Assembly (NCBI RefSeq): GCF_013141915.1
Contig: NZ_SROX01000003.1
Span: forward strand, 248,001 to 312,000
Source: Cupriavidus necator
GTDB taxonomy: Bacteria; Pseudomonadota; Gammaproteobacteria; Burkholderiales; Burkholderiaceae
Direction: 5' to 3'
DNA length: 64,000 nt
Shown: positions 9,405-18,037 of the stretch, piece after piece
Layout of the letters: every line of letters begins with the position of its first letter
Numbering within the stretch: position 1 is the first letter of the stretch
Program-made: the position numbers and the translations under genes
The notes under the pieces: model-generated
The model's input: the letters and a program-made list of their open reading frames with translations, nothing else
What the model was told of the DNA's origin: nothing
Database searches by the model: none

Positions 9405-10373
9405 CTATTCGAGCTTAAAATCACCGACCTTAATTACTGCATCAATGCTCTTCTTGCGCTGCTTAAGGTAGCCCTCGAAATCCTCCGGGGACTGCGTAAT
9501 GACTTCCATTCCAGTGCCTTGCATCCGCGTGCGAAGCTCGCCGTTCTTCAAAATCGTAGCGACATCGCTCTGCATTTTTTTGATTGCGTTCTGGGGCATC
9601 TTGGCAGGCGCATACAGGGCGATGGTTCCCGTAAGCTGGACGTCAATCCCCGCTTCCTTGAATGTAGGGACGTTTGGCAGCATAGGCGAGCGTTCTGGCG
9701 TCGACACGGCAAAGGCCTTCACTTTTCCAGCCTTAACGAGTTGCGCGATCGGTGCCATATCGATCATGAGCATATCGATCTCGCCTGAAACGATAGCGGG
9801 GACACTTTGCCCAGCACTCTTGTAGCCGACTGGGGTCATCTTTACCCCGGTCTTTTGCGCGAACTCCTCCATACCGACACGCATGCCCAAGTTGGCCCAT
9901 CCGTACGTGAACTTCCCGTTGGCCGCACGAGCTGCCTTAATGAGGTCAGCGAGGTTGTTGTATGGCGCGGAAGCCGGGGTCACCACAACGAGTGGGGTTG
10001 CGGCTAGCCCGCTCACAAGGGTGAGTTCCTTGGTGGGATCGACAGCAACAGTGGGGCGCAAGTTTGCGTCGATGATCAACGTGGACGGGGGCATGACCAG
10101 AAGGATCGAACCGTCCGGTTCAGCTCGCGCGACAGCCTTGCTGGCGATCGCCCCGTTTGCGCCTGGCCGATTTTCGACGATTACGGGCCGATTCCAGATT
10201 TTTGCCAGCTCTTCGCCAACTGCGCGTGCAACTACGTCGGTGCCACCGCCCGGTCCGTAGCCAACAAAGAGCCGGACCGGCAACGGGCCAGATTGCTGGG
10301 CGTACAGGATGGAGGGCAGGGCCAGGGAGCAGAGTAGGACTGCTCTGCGGATAGCCGAAGCGGGTTTTGTCAT
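9405..10373 (-). CDS. Bug/TctC-family periplasmic solute-binding protein
   Basis: The 322-residue protein has an N-terminal signal peptide ending near ILYAQQ. It shows the Bug fold signatures: [16 protein letters not shown] near residue 35, [17 protein letters not shown], and a [24 protein letters not shown] segment. Bug proteins bind carboxylates or related solutes in the periplasm of betaproteobacteria, often without cognate membrane partners nearby, as here. Its place between the aldehyde dehydrogenase and the ferredoxin reductase suggests capture or sensing of the pathway substrate or product. Confidence 0.9.
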   Translation of the reverse strand: MTKPASAIRRAVLLCSLALPSILYAQQSGPLPVRLFVGYGPGGGTDVVARAVGEELAKIWNRPVIVENRPGANGAIASKAVARAEPDGSILLVMPPSTLIIDANLRPTVAVDPTKELTLVSGLAATPLVVVTPASAPYNNLADLIKAARAANGKFTYGWANLGMRVGMEEFAQKTGVKMTPVGYKSAGQSVPAIVSGEIDMLMIDMAPIAQLVKAGKVKAFAVSTPERSPMLPNVPTFKEAGIDVQLTGTIALYAPAKMPQNAIKKMQSDVATILKNGELRTRMQGTGMEVITQSPEDFEGYLKQRKKSIDAVIKVGDFKLE

Positions 10374-10404
10374 GTTGTCTCCTCTTTTATTATGAAATAC
10401 AGCC

Positions 10405-11601
10405 TTAACCTGCTACCGCAGCTGGAGCGTGGCTCTTCGTCCACTCCTCCTTCAACGGCTTGATGTGCTCACGCGCTTTTCTACTGGCGTTCCAACTAAG
10501 AACGCCCATCAAAACGTCTCCCTGGTAGTAGCGAAAGATGCAGGAGTCGTCTTTCAGTTGATCCCCTTCGACAACTTCAACGGTGTATTGAGGGCCGATG
10601 CGTCCGTAGCTGTGGATTTGGACCTGGTACTGATCCGACCAGAAGAACGGCAGCGGAGCGTATTCAACGCGAGAGCCGAGCATGTTCTTTGCCGCGGCCA
10701 TCGCCTGTTCGCTTGCATTCGTCCGGTGTTCAATACGCATGTGCTCGCCGTAGCCTTTGTGAAACCACTCTGCAGCATCGCCGGCGGCATATACGTTCGG
10801 GGCTGCTTCACAGTATTCATTGCAGACTACGCCGCTGCGGATGTTTAATCCGCTGCACCACTGCACGCTGGGAACTGCGCCGATAGCCACAACAATTACG
10901 TCGCAAGCAATCACAACCCCAGTGTCCAAGCGGACTTCGGTAATGGTGCGGTCACGCCATTTCACCTCCCTGAGTTCGCAGTCGTTGTGGAAAACCACGC
11001 CGTTGGCTTCATGGAGTTTTTCGATCCGCTTCCCAACGATATCCCCGACTCGCGCCCCGAGAGGAACTTTCGACTTGTCGATGACGGTCACCTCACAGCC
11101 GCTGGTCTTTGCAATCGCCGCTAACTCTGTGCCGATGAAGCCCGCGCCGACTACTAGTACCCGCTTTCCGGCAGTCAGATGTTCCCGAATCGCCAGCGCG
11201 TCGTTTAAGTTGCGCAGGCTGTAGCAGTTCGCCGCCTGGCTGAGGTTGGGAATCACTCGAGCGTCCGCGCCCGTGGCGATCAGCAAGCGATCATATTGAA
11301 GTGTGGAGCCGTTGCTGAGTTGCAGTGAACTGGCGTCCGTATCGAGGCCGGTGGCCGATGTCCCGTCCAGGTAGTGCAGGTTCAGCGCCTTCATGCCGTC
11401 TTCGGACACAAGGTTGAGCGCCTCTACCGGACATTCTCCTGCCATCAGCCGCTTTGAAAGAGGAGGGCGGTCATAGGGCATGCCGCCTTCCTTTCCAATC
11501 AGCGTGAGCCGCCCTCCCCAGCCCTGTGCGCGCAGCGCTCGTGCTGCCGTGATGCCGGCGGCCGAGGCGCCGGCAACGACGATGTGCTCGGGGGAGTTCA
11601 T
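10405..11601 (-). CDS. FAD-dependent ferredoxin reductase
   Basis: This NAD(P)H:ferredoxin reductase feeds electrons to the adjacent ferredoxin and P450. It is about 398 residues, with an N-terminal FAD motif VVAGASAAGITAARALRAQG and a second Rossmann motif VLVVGAGFIGTELAAIAKTSG for NAD(P)H. ATGADARVIPNL and NVYAAGDAAEW are family hallmarks. The ATG at 11601 shares a base with the ferredoxin stop (TGATG); a GTG one codon upstream is an alternative. It resembles the reductases of camphor-type P450 systems. Confidence 0.92.
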   Translation of the reverse strand: MNSPEHIVVAGASAAGITAARALRAQGWGGRLTLIGKEGGMPYDRPPLSKRLMAGECPVEALNLVSEDGMKALNLHYLDGTSATGLDTDASSLQLSNGSTLQYDRLLIATGADARVIPNLSQAANCYSLRNLNDALAIREHLTAGKRVLVVGAGFIGTELAAIAKTSGCEVTVIDKSKVPLGARVGDIVGKRIEKLHEANGVVFHNDCELREVKWRDRTITEVRLDTGVVIACDVIVVAIGAVPSVQWCSGLNIRSGVVCNEYCEAAPNVYAAGDAAEWFHKGYGEHMRIEHRTNASEQAMAAAKNMLGSRVEYAPLPFFWSDQYQVQIHSYGRIGPQYTVEVVEGDQLKDDSCIFRYYQGDVLMGVLSWNASRKAREHIKPLKEEWTKSHAPAAVAG

Positions 11602-11798
11602 CACTGATCCTCGTGAATCTCGATGGCGAGCGCTGGGCAGATGCCAGCCGCCAGGCGTGCTGATTCGAATTGGTCAGCCGACGGCTCTGCGTTCAAGAGA
11701 ATGACGATGCCATTGTCCTTTTGGTCGAACAGATCCGGCGCGTTGACGACACATTGACCAGAACCGCAGCACTTTTCGGGGTAGATTGTGATTTTCAT
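11601..11798 (-). CDS. [3Fe-4S] ferredoxin for the P450
   Basis: This 65-residue ferredoxin has a CCGSGQC motif (Cys9-x5-Cys15) and a late Cys-Pro (ICPALAI), the pattern of P450-associated [3Fe-4S] ferredoxins. The start at 11798 (MKITIYPEK) removes four residues from the longest frame and matches family N termini. It lies between the P450 and reductase genes with a one-base overlap to the reductase, forming a complete three-component monooxygenase. Confidence 0.9.
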   Translation of the reverse strand: MKITIYPEKCCGSGQCVVNAPDLFDQKDNGIVILLNAEPSADQFESARLAAGICPALAIEIHEDQ

Positions 11799-11821
11799 GA
11801 TGCTTCTCATTTAAGTCGGGA

Positions 11822-13111
11822 TTACCAGCGAACAGGGAGTTCCTTGACGCCATACATGAGTGAATCGCCCTTGAACTCAAGGCTTTCCACGGGAACAGCA
11901 AGCTCGAGGTTCGGAAACCGCTCCAGCAAGGCGGTGAACATGATCTGCATTTCGAGCCGTGCGAGGGGTTGACCGATGCACTGATGCGGGCCGTATCCGA
12001 ACGAGACCTGCGTCCTTGAATCTCGGCGAAGGTCGAACACATTCGGATCTTCAAATTTCGAGCTGTCGCGATTGGCCGAGACACTCAGCACTACAACGGG
12101 GTCGCCCGCCTGGATCATTTGTCCGTTCACGACAATGTCCTCGGTCGCGACACGACGCTTTCCTGAATGTGTGACATCCAGATAGCGCAGAATTTCTTCC
12201 ACCGCATTTGGAACGAGGCTTGTGTCTTGTCGAAGCTCATTCCAGATATCCGGTCGTTGCAGGAGGAAAAGCACTCCCATTGCGGTCGTATTCGCCGTGG
12301 TCTCGTGGCCGGCAATCAGCAAGAGCCTTGCAAGGGAAACAACGTCCGTTTCGGTGATATCGCCCTTTCGTACGTGATTGACGATGAGGCGGCTGAGGAT
12401 ATCTTCCCCGGGGTTCTCCGATCTCTTCGCCACCAGGCCCTTCAGGTACACCTCGCACAACTCATGATTTGCGGCGATGGCCTCCTCAAGCGTCGCACTA
12501 CTCGACGTCAGGACCATCGCCAGTTCCTGAAAGAAGTCATGGTCTTCGTACGGAACGCCAAGCAACTCTGAGATCGCCAATGCCGGCGTAGCCAACGTAA
12601 AGGCGCTAACCAGGTCGGAGGGTTGAGGCTTTGTTGCGAAGTCGTCCAGCAGCTTGTCTACGATCGCCTGAATCCGCGGGCGAAGGGCCTCGATTTTGCG
12701 GATCGAGAATTCACCTGTCAGCATGCGCCGATGCTCTGCATGCTTGGGTGCATCCATGGTGATGAAGGTCCGGTTACTACCCCGGGCAACTTTCATTGCA
12801 GCACTGACAGTGGGATAGCCGGGATTCGTAATGTCAGAACTAAAGCGAGGGTCAGACAGGACCGAGCGGACGTCGTCATAGCGCGTAATCAGCCAGGCGA
12901 TCTTTCCGTCCCAGAGCCTAGCTTGCCCCAAGCCGCTTCCTTGCTGCATCTGGAAGTACACCGGCGGCGGCGACAAAGGATCGACCCGTTCGGGCGGAAA
13001 GTCGGGGATGCCGCTGTCCCCGCCAGCGTGCATCGGACACGTGGACTGCGCAGGTGAGGCCGCGTGAAACGGGCAGCCAGTCGACTGCGTGGGGGTTTGG
13101 GGGGCGGTCAT
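11822..13111 (-). CDS. Cytochrome P450 monooxygenase
   Basis: This soluble bacterial P450 has 429 residues from the start at 13111. The I-helix oxygen-activation motif AGHETT is at 267-272, the K-helix ExxR is EEILR at 305-309, and the haem loop FGYGPHQCIG at 371-380 has Cys378 as the ligand. The N terminus is unusual, with short CPFH and CPMH segments. An in-frame extension to 13171 would run through the 13147 palindrome, so the ATG after CGGAGAC is preferred. It is first in the operon with ferredoxin, reductase, Bug protein and aldehyde dehydrogenase. The subfamily and substrate cannot be told from sequence alone. Confidence 0.93.
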   Translation of the reverse strand: MTAPQTPTQSTGCPFHAASPAQSTCPMHAGGDSGIPDFPPERVDPLSPPPVYFQMQQGSGLGQARLWDGKIAWLITRYDDVRSVLSDPRFSSDITNPGYPTVSAAMKVARGSNRTFITMDAPKHAEHRRMLTGEFSIRKIEALRPRIQAIVDKLLDDFATKPQPSDLVSAFTLATPALAISELLGVPYEDHDFFQELAMVLTSSSATLEEAIAANHELCEVYLKGLVAKRSENPGEDILSRLIVNHVRKGDITETDVVSLARLLLIAGHETTANTTAMGVLFLLQRPDIWNELRQDTSLVPNAVEEILRYLDVTHSGKRRVATEDIVVNGQMIQAGDPVVVLSVSANRDSSKFEDPNVFDLRRDSRTQVSFGYGPHQCIGQPLARLEMQIMFTALLERFPNLELAVPVESLEFKGDSLMYGVKELPVRW

Positions 13112-13146
13112 GAATATGTCTCCGATGGGAAATTGTGAGTACATAT

Positions 13147-13161
13147 TAGGTAGCCTACCTA
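13147..13161. promoter_or_regulatory. TAGGTAG-N-CTACCTA operator at the P450 promoter
   Basis: TAGGTAGCCTACCTA is a perfect odd palindrome 36 bp upstream of the P450 start. Its reverse complement, extended to TAGGTAGGCTACCTAATAT (19 bp), recurs exactly at 14060 in front of the MFS gene. Such sites suit TetR- or MarR-family dimers. Confidence 0.65.
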
Positions 13162-13713
13162 CTATGTGCAAAAGGGGTTTACCCTAATCGGTGCAGAGGA
13201 TTGACCTCGCGTCACAAATCTCGAGCGGGACCAGGGGTGGGAGAGGAGGGCGTGGCTAGACTGGGGGAGCCCAGTTGGCCTGAAGGCGGGCGACCGCCGA
13301 TTTCAGTGGTCAAGATATGCCGCCGGTGACCCACTGGGTATGCGCGAGGACTGTTTGCCTTCTGGTTGTTATAGCTCGTCCCAGGGTAGATATGCGGTCC
13401 GGCCGGGCTGGCTGACGACAGAGGTCGGTACCGAGTGAGGCGCGGCCGGAGGCCCGCTTGGGACCTGCTGGAGGCCACCTTTGACGCCGGGACCTTCCGT
13501 GAGGTCGGGATCGCAGGGCTTCGGTTCTTACCTATGCATAGGCGTGAAAAAACACCCGCATGGACGTGGGGTTAGAAGTGTGCGATCGCCACCACTCGCT
13601 GACCAAGGGGGCAGCCTCACGACGCGTTGTTAAAGAGGCGCGGGGGGACAGTGAAGCCGGTGCAAGAAGGCAAGCGAGAAAGCCGAAGCGACCTCGCTTT
13701 GGCAGCCTACAAA
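13162..13713. other. Intergenic region with no recognised gene
   Basis: About 550 bp between the P450 promoter and a small minus-strand frame. I see only short hairpins (for example ACTGGG/CCCAGT around 13259-13274) and reading frames with no recognisable protein. It may be remnant DNA. Confidence 0.3.
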
Positions 13714-13830
13714 TCAAATAAATAGGCTCCAGCTCTCCCCTAACTCGGCACTGAGGTACTCGAACATCGACATGAATCGAAAGCGCTCCCATTGATTGAA
13801 CGCCTCGCGTACCGCTGCCATCAGTGACAT
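13714..13830 (-). CDS. Small hypothetical protein (38 residues)
   Basis: An ATG at 13830 is preceded by GGAGG at five-base spacing, a near-ideal ribosome site. The frame encodes 38 residues rich in aromatic and acidic side chains, including the segment FNQWERFRFMSMFEYLSAE, and ends in TGA. It reads as one amphipathic helix. The gene is divergent from the MFS gene, and the palindromes at 13931 and 14060 lie in the shared upstream region. I do not recognise a family; it could be a degraded gene start instead. Confidence 0.35.
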   Translation of the reverse strand: MSLMAAVREAFNQWERFRFMSMFEYLSAELGESWSLFI

Positions 13831-13930
13831 AGCTACCTCCGGGGTGATCGACTTTAGTTAGGGGGGCCACCGCAAGAAAAAAGCAGGTCTTTCAACACTC
13901 GTTCGCATCGGCGCATAGCCCATTCCACGA

Positions 13931-13945
13931 TGCAATCGATTACAT
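13931..13945. promoter_or_regulatory. ATCGAT-centred palindromic operator, copy 3
   Basis: TGCAATCGATTACAT is identical to 819-833, 13 kb away. It sits about 200 bp upstream of the MFS start and 100 bp upstream of the small minus-strand frame, linking this promoter to that of the left-edge flavoprotein. Confidence 0.55.
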
Positions 13946-14059
13946 GGAGCATAGGTCGCCACGATGGTCTGTCAAGATAAAGTGTAAAAGTGCCATTTGC
14001 GGCTCAAAATCAGCCACCTGACTTCGTTGATGGGAGGGTAAACGCCTATTTGATTGTAA

Positions 14060-14074
14060 TAGGTAGGCTACCTA
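14060..14074. promoter_or_regulatory. TAGGTAG-N-CTACCTA operator at the MFS promoter
   Basis: TAGGTAGGCTACCTA lies 72 bp upstream of the MFS start. It is the inverted copy of the site at 13147, so one regulator probably controls the divergent P450 and transporter/GMC units. Confidence 0.65.
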
Positions 14075-14146
14075 ATATTTACGACAAATAAGAGTAAGCG
14101 CGCTTCGGTTTTTCAAACATTGCTTATAGAAGTGGAGACAAAATCA

Positions 14147-15523
14147 ATGCAACATCATCCCCGAAGAGGTTCGACCCCCACCCCCCAGCGGGTCCGGGAT
14201 GTTCTCAAGCCGATCTCCGGTGCCGCCGTGGGAAACATGCTGGAGTGGTTTGACTACTCGTTGTATGGCTATCTATCCGCCACCCTGGCGAAGGTGTTCT
14301 TCCCAAGCAGCGACCCGATCGTTAGCCTGATAGCGGCTTTCGCGGCATTCTCCGTCGCATTCGTTACCCGACCACTCGGCGCTCTGTTTTTTGGATCGCT
14401 GGGAGACCGGCTTGGACGGCGCGATACGCTCGCGATTGTCGTTGGTTTGATCAGCGTTTCGACGGTGTTGGTCGGTGTCCTACCGGGATACGAGGCGATT
14501 GGCATCGCCGCTCCTTTGCTGCTGGTAGCCCTACGCATGATTCAGGGATTTTCCGCGGGAGGCGAAGCAGGTGGAGCACTCGCATTCCTTGCCGAGTACG
14601 CCCCGACACGCCGGCGTGGCGTTGTGATCGGGTTCTTTGGTATGTCGGCTGGAATTGGTGCGTTGAGCGGATCCGGTCTTGTTCTGGCGATCACCAGCAT
14701 TTTTGGTCAGACGGCAGTTGAGGCATGGGCCTGGCGATTGCCCTTCCTGATCGCTGGCCCGATTGGGTTGGGTGCGTTCTGGCTGCGGCTGCGCATCGAG
14801 GAAACACCGGCATTCCGGTTGCACTTGGAACGCGAGGGCGCGGCACAAGCACCATTGCGGGAGGCCCTTCGTGACGACTGGCGAAGCATTGTCAAATGTC
14901 TTGGCGTAGCGATCTCACACGGCATCCCTTACTACTTGATCCTGGCGTATCTCCCGTCATATCTCGTGTCAACTGGTCGGTTGAGTAGCGGGCAAGCTCT
15001 AGCGGCGTCCGGCCTGGCCTTTCTGGGTTCAGTGATTGTGATCCCATTCGCTGCAGCGCTATCCGACCGCGTGGGTCGACGACCCGTCGCCTTTACGGCG
15101 GCATTGGCATACCTCGTCGTTGCGCTTCCTTTGTTCCGGATCGTCGTGGGCTCGACACCAGAGGTGGTAATTGCCACGATGGCTAGCGTCGGTGTACTGA
15201 TAGGGATGTATGGCAGCGCGCCGTTCTGCATGATGACGGAGCTGTTTCCGACACGCACACGCTACAGCGCCATGTCGATAGGCTACAACATGGCCATGGT
15301 GCTATTTGGCGGCACCGCTCCTTTAATCAGCGCTTCTCTGACGAAGCTGACCGGAAACCCTTCATCACCCGCCTATTTCATGATGGGAGGCGCGGTGTTG
15401 TCTATTTTTGCCATCTTGGCGTCTCCTGAAACGTCACGAGTACCGATTGACGAGCTCGGACAGTCGGACGAGCACATTCGCCGCGTGCGCATGGCGCTCA
15501 AGGCATCGGCTCGCGTTGAGTGA
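14147..15523 (+). CDS. MFS transporter, metabolite:H+ symporter (MHS) type
   Basis: A 458-residue, 12-helix major facilitator. The N terminus carries GNMLEWFDYSLYGYL, the hallmark of the MHS (ProP/shikimate/alpha-ketoglutarate) subfamily, followed by GSLGDRLGRRDTL between helices 2 and 3 and SDRVGRRPV in the second half. MHS proteins import organic acids or compatible solutes with protons. The start at 14147 follows GTGGAGAC; the frame extends upstream without a better site. It is followed 10 bp later by the GMC dehydrogenase, so it likely imports the substrate of that pathway. Confidence 0.88.
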   Translation: MQHHPRRGSTPTPQRVRDVLKPISGAAVGNMLEWFDYSLYGYLSATLAKVFFPSSDPIVSLIAAFAAFSVAFVTRPLGALFFGSLGDRLGRRDTLAIVVGLISVSTVLVGVLPGYEAIGIAAPLLLVALRMIQGFSAGGEAGGALAFLAEYAPTRRRGVVIGFFGMSAGIGALSGSGLVLAITSIFGQTAVEAWAWRLPFLIAGPIGLGAFWLRLRIEETPAFRLHLEREGAAQAPLREALRDDWRSIVKCLGVAISHGIPYYLILAYLPSYLVSTGRLSSGQALAASGLAFLGSVIVIPFAAALSDRVGRRPVAFTAALAYLVVALPLFRIVVGSTPEVVIATMASVGVLIGMYGSAPFCMMTELFPTRTRYSAMSIGYNMAMVLFGGTAPLISASLTKLTGNPSSPAYFMMGGAVLSIFAILASPETSRVPIDELGQSDEHIRRVRMALKASARVE

Positions 15524-15533
15524 TCTCCTGATT

Positions 15534-17141
15534 ATGAAAACCGCTACATACGACTACATTGTTATCGGCGCCGGCTCGGCAGGGTGTGTTCTCGCTTCTC
15601 GGCTGAGTGAAGATCCCAGCGTCAAGGTACTGCTGATAGAGGCGGGCGCTCCCGCGTCATCCATCTTTGTTCAGATGCCGGCAGGGATCCGGGTTCTCTA
15701 TAAGAGTCAAAAATTCAACTGGCGCTATTGGACGGAGCCCCAGACACAGCTGGACAATCGGAATATTTATATACCCCGGGGCAAGGTGGTGGGCGGTTCA
15801 TCCTCGATCAATTCCATGATTGCTATCCGGGGGAACCGATCCGATTACGACAACTGGGCATCTCAGGGCCTGTCGGGCTGGGACTATGAATCCCTTCGTC
15901 CTTATTTTCGAAAGATTGAGGATGCATCACTGGTAACGAAGGCGAGGAATGACGATCGCGGGTACGCGGGTCCGATTCGCCTGTCATACGGCACGCAGCA
16001 AAACGCCATATCGACTTCGTTCATAGAGAGCGCAGTATCTGCCGGTATGCCCGAGAACAACGGATTCAATGGCGCGTCGCAGGTAGGCGCAGGATTCTAC
16101 GAGCTTACGATTGCCGAGGGAAAGCGATCCGGCGCTTATCGTTACCTGGATCGAGCAGGTAACCGATCCAATCTGACATTAATGGCGAACTGTAAAGTCC
16201 GCAGGATTCTCCTTGCTGGAAAGCGAGCGCAAGGCGTAGTGATTGAGGATGGATGGGAGGAGGTGGAGCTTCGCGCGGACCGGGAAGTGATTCTGACAGC
16301 AGGAGCCATTGCCTCACCGCAACTCCTGATGCTGTCGGGGATCGGACCGGCCAAACATCTGCAGTCGATTGGTATCGCTCCCGTGGTCGATCTGCAAGGC
16401 GTCGGTGAGAACCTTCAGGACCATCTTGATTGCGCGATTCGCTTAGAAGCGTCGCAGCCCAATACGCTTACGCCCTATATCGGCCTGGTAAGAGGCGGAA
16501 TGGCAGGAGCTCGCTATCTTCTTTCAGGAGGCGGGCCGGCTTCCTCTCAAGGCGTTGAGGCAGGAGCATTCTACAGCTCCGGCGGAAATCCGGATCTGCC
16601 TGAGTGGCAGGCCCATCTGATCATTGCGATGCGTAATCCACCGCCGAACGAAAAAGTTCCCCACGGATTTGCAGTCCGCGTATGCCAGCTGCGTCCAAAA
16701 AGTAGAGGCGTGCTGCGACTGCGTTCCTCAGATCCGTCCGCTTCTCCCCGAATCGACCCTCGCTTCCTCTCAGACGAGTCTGACCTGGAGAGTTTGGTGC
16801 GCGGCGTGGAACGCACGTGCGAGATTGTCGACCAGCCGGCGCTCCGGAAGTACATCAAACGAAGGCTCGACATCGATGCTTTCTCCACCGGTGCAGCCCG
16901 TAAGGCATGGATACGCTCGCATGCGGAAACCATCTATCACCCGGTTGGCACGTGTCGCATGGGAGTCGACGACAACGCTGTTGTTGATGAGGAGTTGAAA
17001 GTTCGCGGGGTTGAGAATTTGAGAGTAATTGATGGATCTGTGATGCCCACGATCATCAGTGGGAACACGAACCTTCCCATTATGGCCATGGCAGAGAAGG
17101 CCGCAGACTTGATACGAAATTCACGCACATCCGCTCGTTGA
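15534..17141 (+). CDS. GMC-family FAD-dependent alcohol dehydrogenase
   Basis: This 535-residue glucose-methanol-choline oxidoreductase has the N-terminal FAD motif DYIVIGAGSAGCVLASRLSE, the GMC signature GKVVGGSSSINSMI, and the second signature GAIASPQLLMLSGIG. The C-terminal active-site region HPVGTCRMG and NTNLPIMAMAEKAADLI complete the fold. These enzymes oxidise primary or secondary alcohols to aldehydes or ketones. The start at 15534 is 10 bp past the MFS stop, suggesting one transcript; the product would suit the aldehyde dehydrogenase at 7915. Confidence 0.92.
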   Translation: MKTATYDYIVIGAGSAGCVLASRLSEDPSVKVLLIEAGAPASSIFVQMPAGIRVLYKSQKFNWRYWTEPQTQLDNRNIYIPRGKVVGGSSSINSMIAIRGNRSDYDNWASQGLSGWDYESLRPYFRKIEDASLVTKARNDDRGYAGPIRLSYGTQQNAISTSFIESAVSAGMPENNGFNGASQVGAGFYELTIAEGKRSGAYRYLDRAGNRSNLTLMANCKVRRILLAGKRAQGVVIEDGWEEVELRADREVILTAGAIASPQLLMLSGIGPAKHLQSIGIAPVVDLQGVGENLQDHLDCAIRLEASQPNTLTPYIGLVRGGMAGARYLLSGGGPASSQGVEAGAFYSSGGNPDLPEWQAHLIIAMRNPPPNEKVPHGFAVRVCQLRPKSRGVLRLRSSDPSASPRIDPRFLSDESDLESLVRGVERTCEIVDQPALRKYIKRRLDIDAFSTGAARKAWIRSHAETIYHPVGTCRMGVDDNAVVDEELKVRGVENLRVIDGSVMPTIISGNTNLPIMAMAEKAADLIRNSRTSAR

Positions 17142-17365
17142 AGTTTTCGGAGAACTCTGTTCACTGGCGATTGGAGCTTGCTCCGTCGCCTTCTTCCCGG
17201 TTGTCCCCTTACACGGGGACGAAAGGTTGCAGCATAGATTTCCCAGCATCGAACGGGAACGTCTACGGGCTTGCGTCGTTTGATGGAAGCGTTGGGCCAC
17301 ACCCTTTCTCTCAAGCGCCGAAACCGCCGGAATGCCAAAGCGCGGGTTCCAGCAAAGAGGACCAC

Positions 17366-17452
17366 GTGAACAAGGGACTCGCCAGTCAACACATACCCAT
17401 CACGGGCGCGTCACAGGGCATCGGCCGCTGGACATTCCCTGTACTTCAATAA
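17366..17452 (+). pseudogene. 5' stub of a short-chain dehydrogenase gene
   Basis: A GTG preceded by AGAGGA starts VNKGLASQHIPITGASQGIG, the characteristic first strand and TGxxxGIG cofactor loop of an SDR. Six residues later the frame stops and the homology ends. Only 28 codons remain, so the body of the gene has been deleted. The retained ribosome site and start suggest a fairly recent loss. It lies between the GMC dehydrogenase and the small barrel protein. Confidence 0.6.
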
Positions 17453-17468
17453 CCTTAAGGAGATAAGA

Positions 17469-17807
17469 ATGGTCAAGTTCACCTATTTGGTACTCACGAA
17501 CGCGGTTCCGGGGCGTGAAGAAGAGTTCAATCGCTGGTATACCGAGCAGCACCTTCCAGACGTGTTGCGTGTACCGGGCGTGGTGAGTGCACAGCGCTTC
17601 AGTCGCACGGAGCAGCAGCGAAAAGCGGGGCCTCATCCGTGGCAGTACCTGGCACTCTATAACTGCGAAGCCGCTGACCCGCAGGTCGTCACAGATGGGA
17701 TCCAGGCTCGCGTCAACACAGCGGAGATGCAAATGAGTGACACGGTAGGCGATGTCAAATATGGTTGCTATTTCGAGCCAATCACCGAGGTGATTCGCAG
17801 TAAGTAG
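17469..17807 (+). CDS. Dimeric alpha/beta-barrel (ferredoxin-like) protein, EthD-like
   Basis: The 112-residue protein starts after a strong AAGGAG site. MVKFTYLVLTNAVPGREEEF and the following WYTEQHLPDVLRVPGVVSAQRF match the EthD/DUF4286 type of dimeric alpha/beta barrel, in which the WY..HLPD segment forms the pocket edge. Members accompany P450 and other degradation clusters, sometimes needed for activity, but the biochemical role is unclear. Its place at the end of the MFS-GMC unit fits an accessory role. Confidence 0.7.
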   Translation: MVKFTYLVLTNAVPGREEEFNRWYTEQHLPDVLRVPGVVSAQRFSRTEQQRKAGPHPWQYLALYNCEAADPQVVTDGIQARVNTAEMQMSDTVGDVKYGCYFEPITEVIRSK

Positions 17808-18037
17808 ACGGCATGGAAGTACCTGCTTTCCCGTCGTCTCAAAGATGAGTCGGGTAGAAGCTCAACAGCTTCTCCGCCACGTGAGGCGACGGGCCAGGGC
17901 GGGTCGCTTACTCCGCCGTAGCGGCGATGGAAGGCCATGCAACCCGGTGCGAGAGCTTGGGACTTGGGCCCAGGAGGCCAGCCTAAAACCTTCAGCGCTG
18001 CAATCACATGGGCGACTGCGTTGTTGCCCGTAGCGGA
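17808..18037. other. Short intergenic region between convergent genes
   Basis: About 230 bp between the barrel protein and the AraC regulator, which point toward each other. I see no gene or clear terminator. Confidence 0.3.

Noticed and set aside
13532-13870. A 112-codon minus-strand frame overlapping the small 38-codon frame
   Set aside because: It has no ribosome site and no recognisable family; the smaller frame in another phase has the better start signal.
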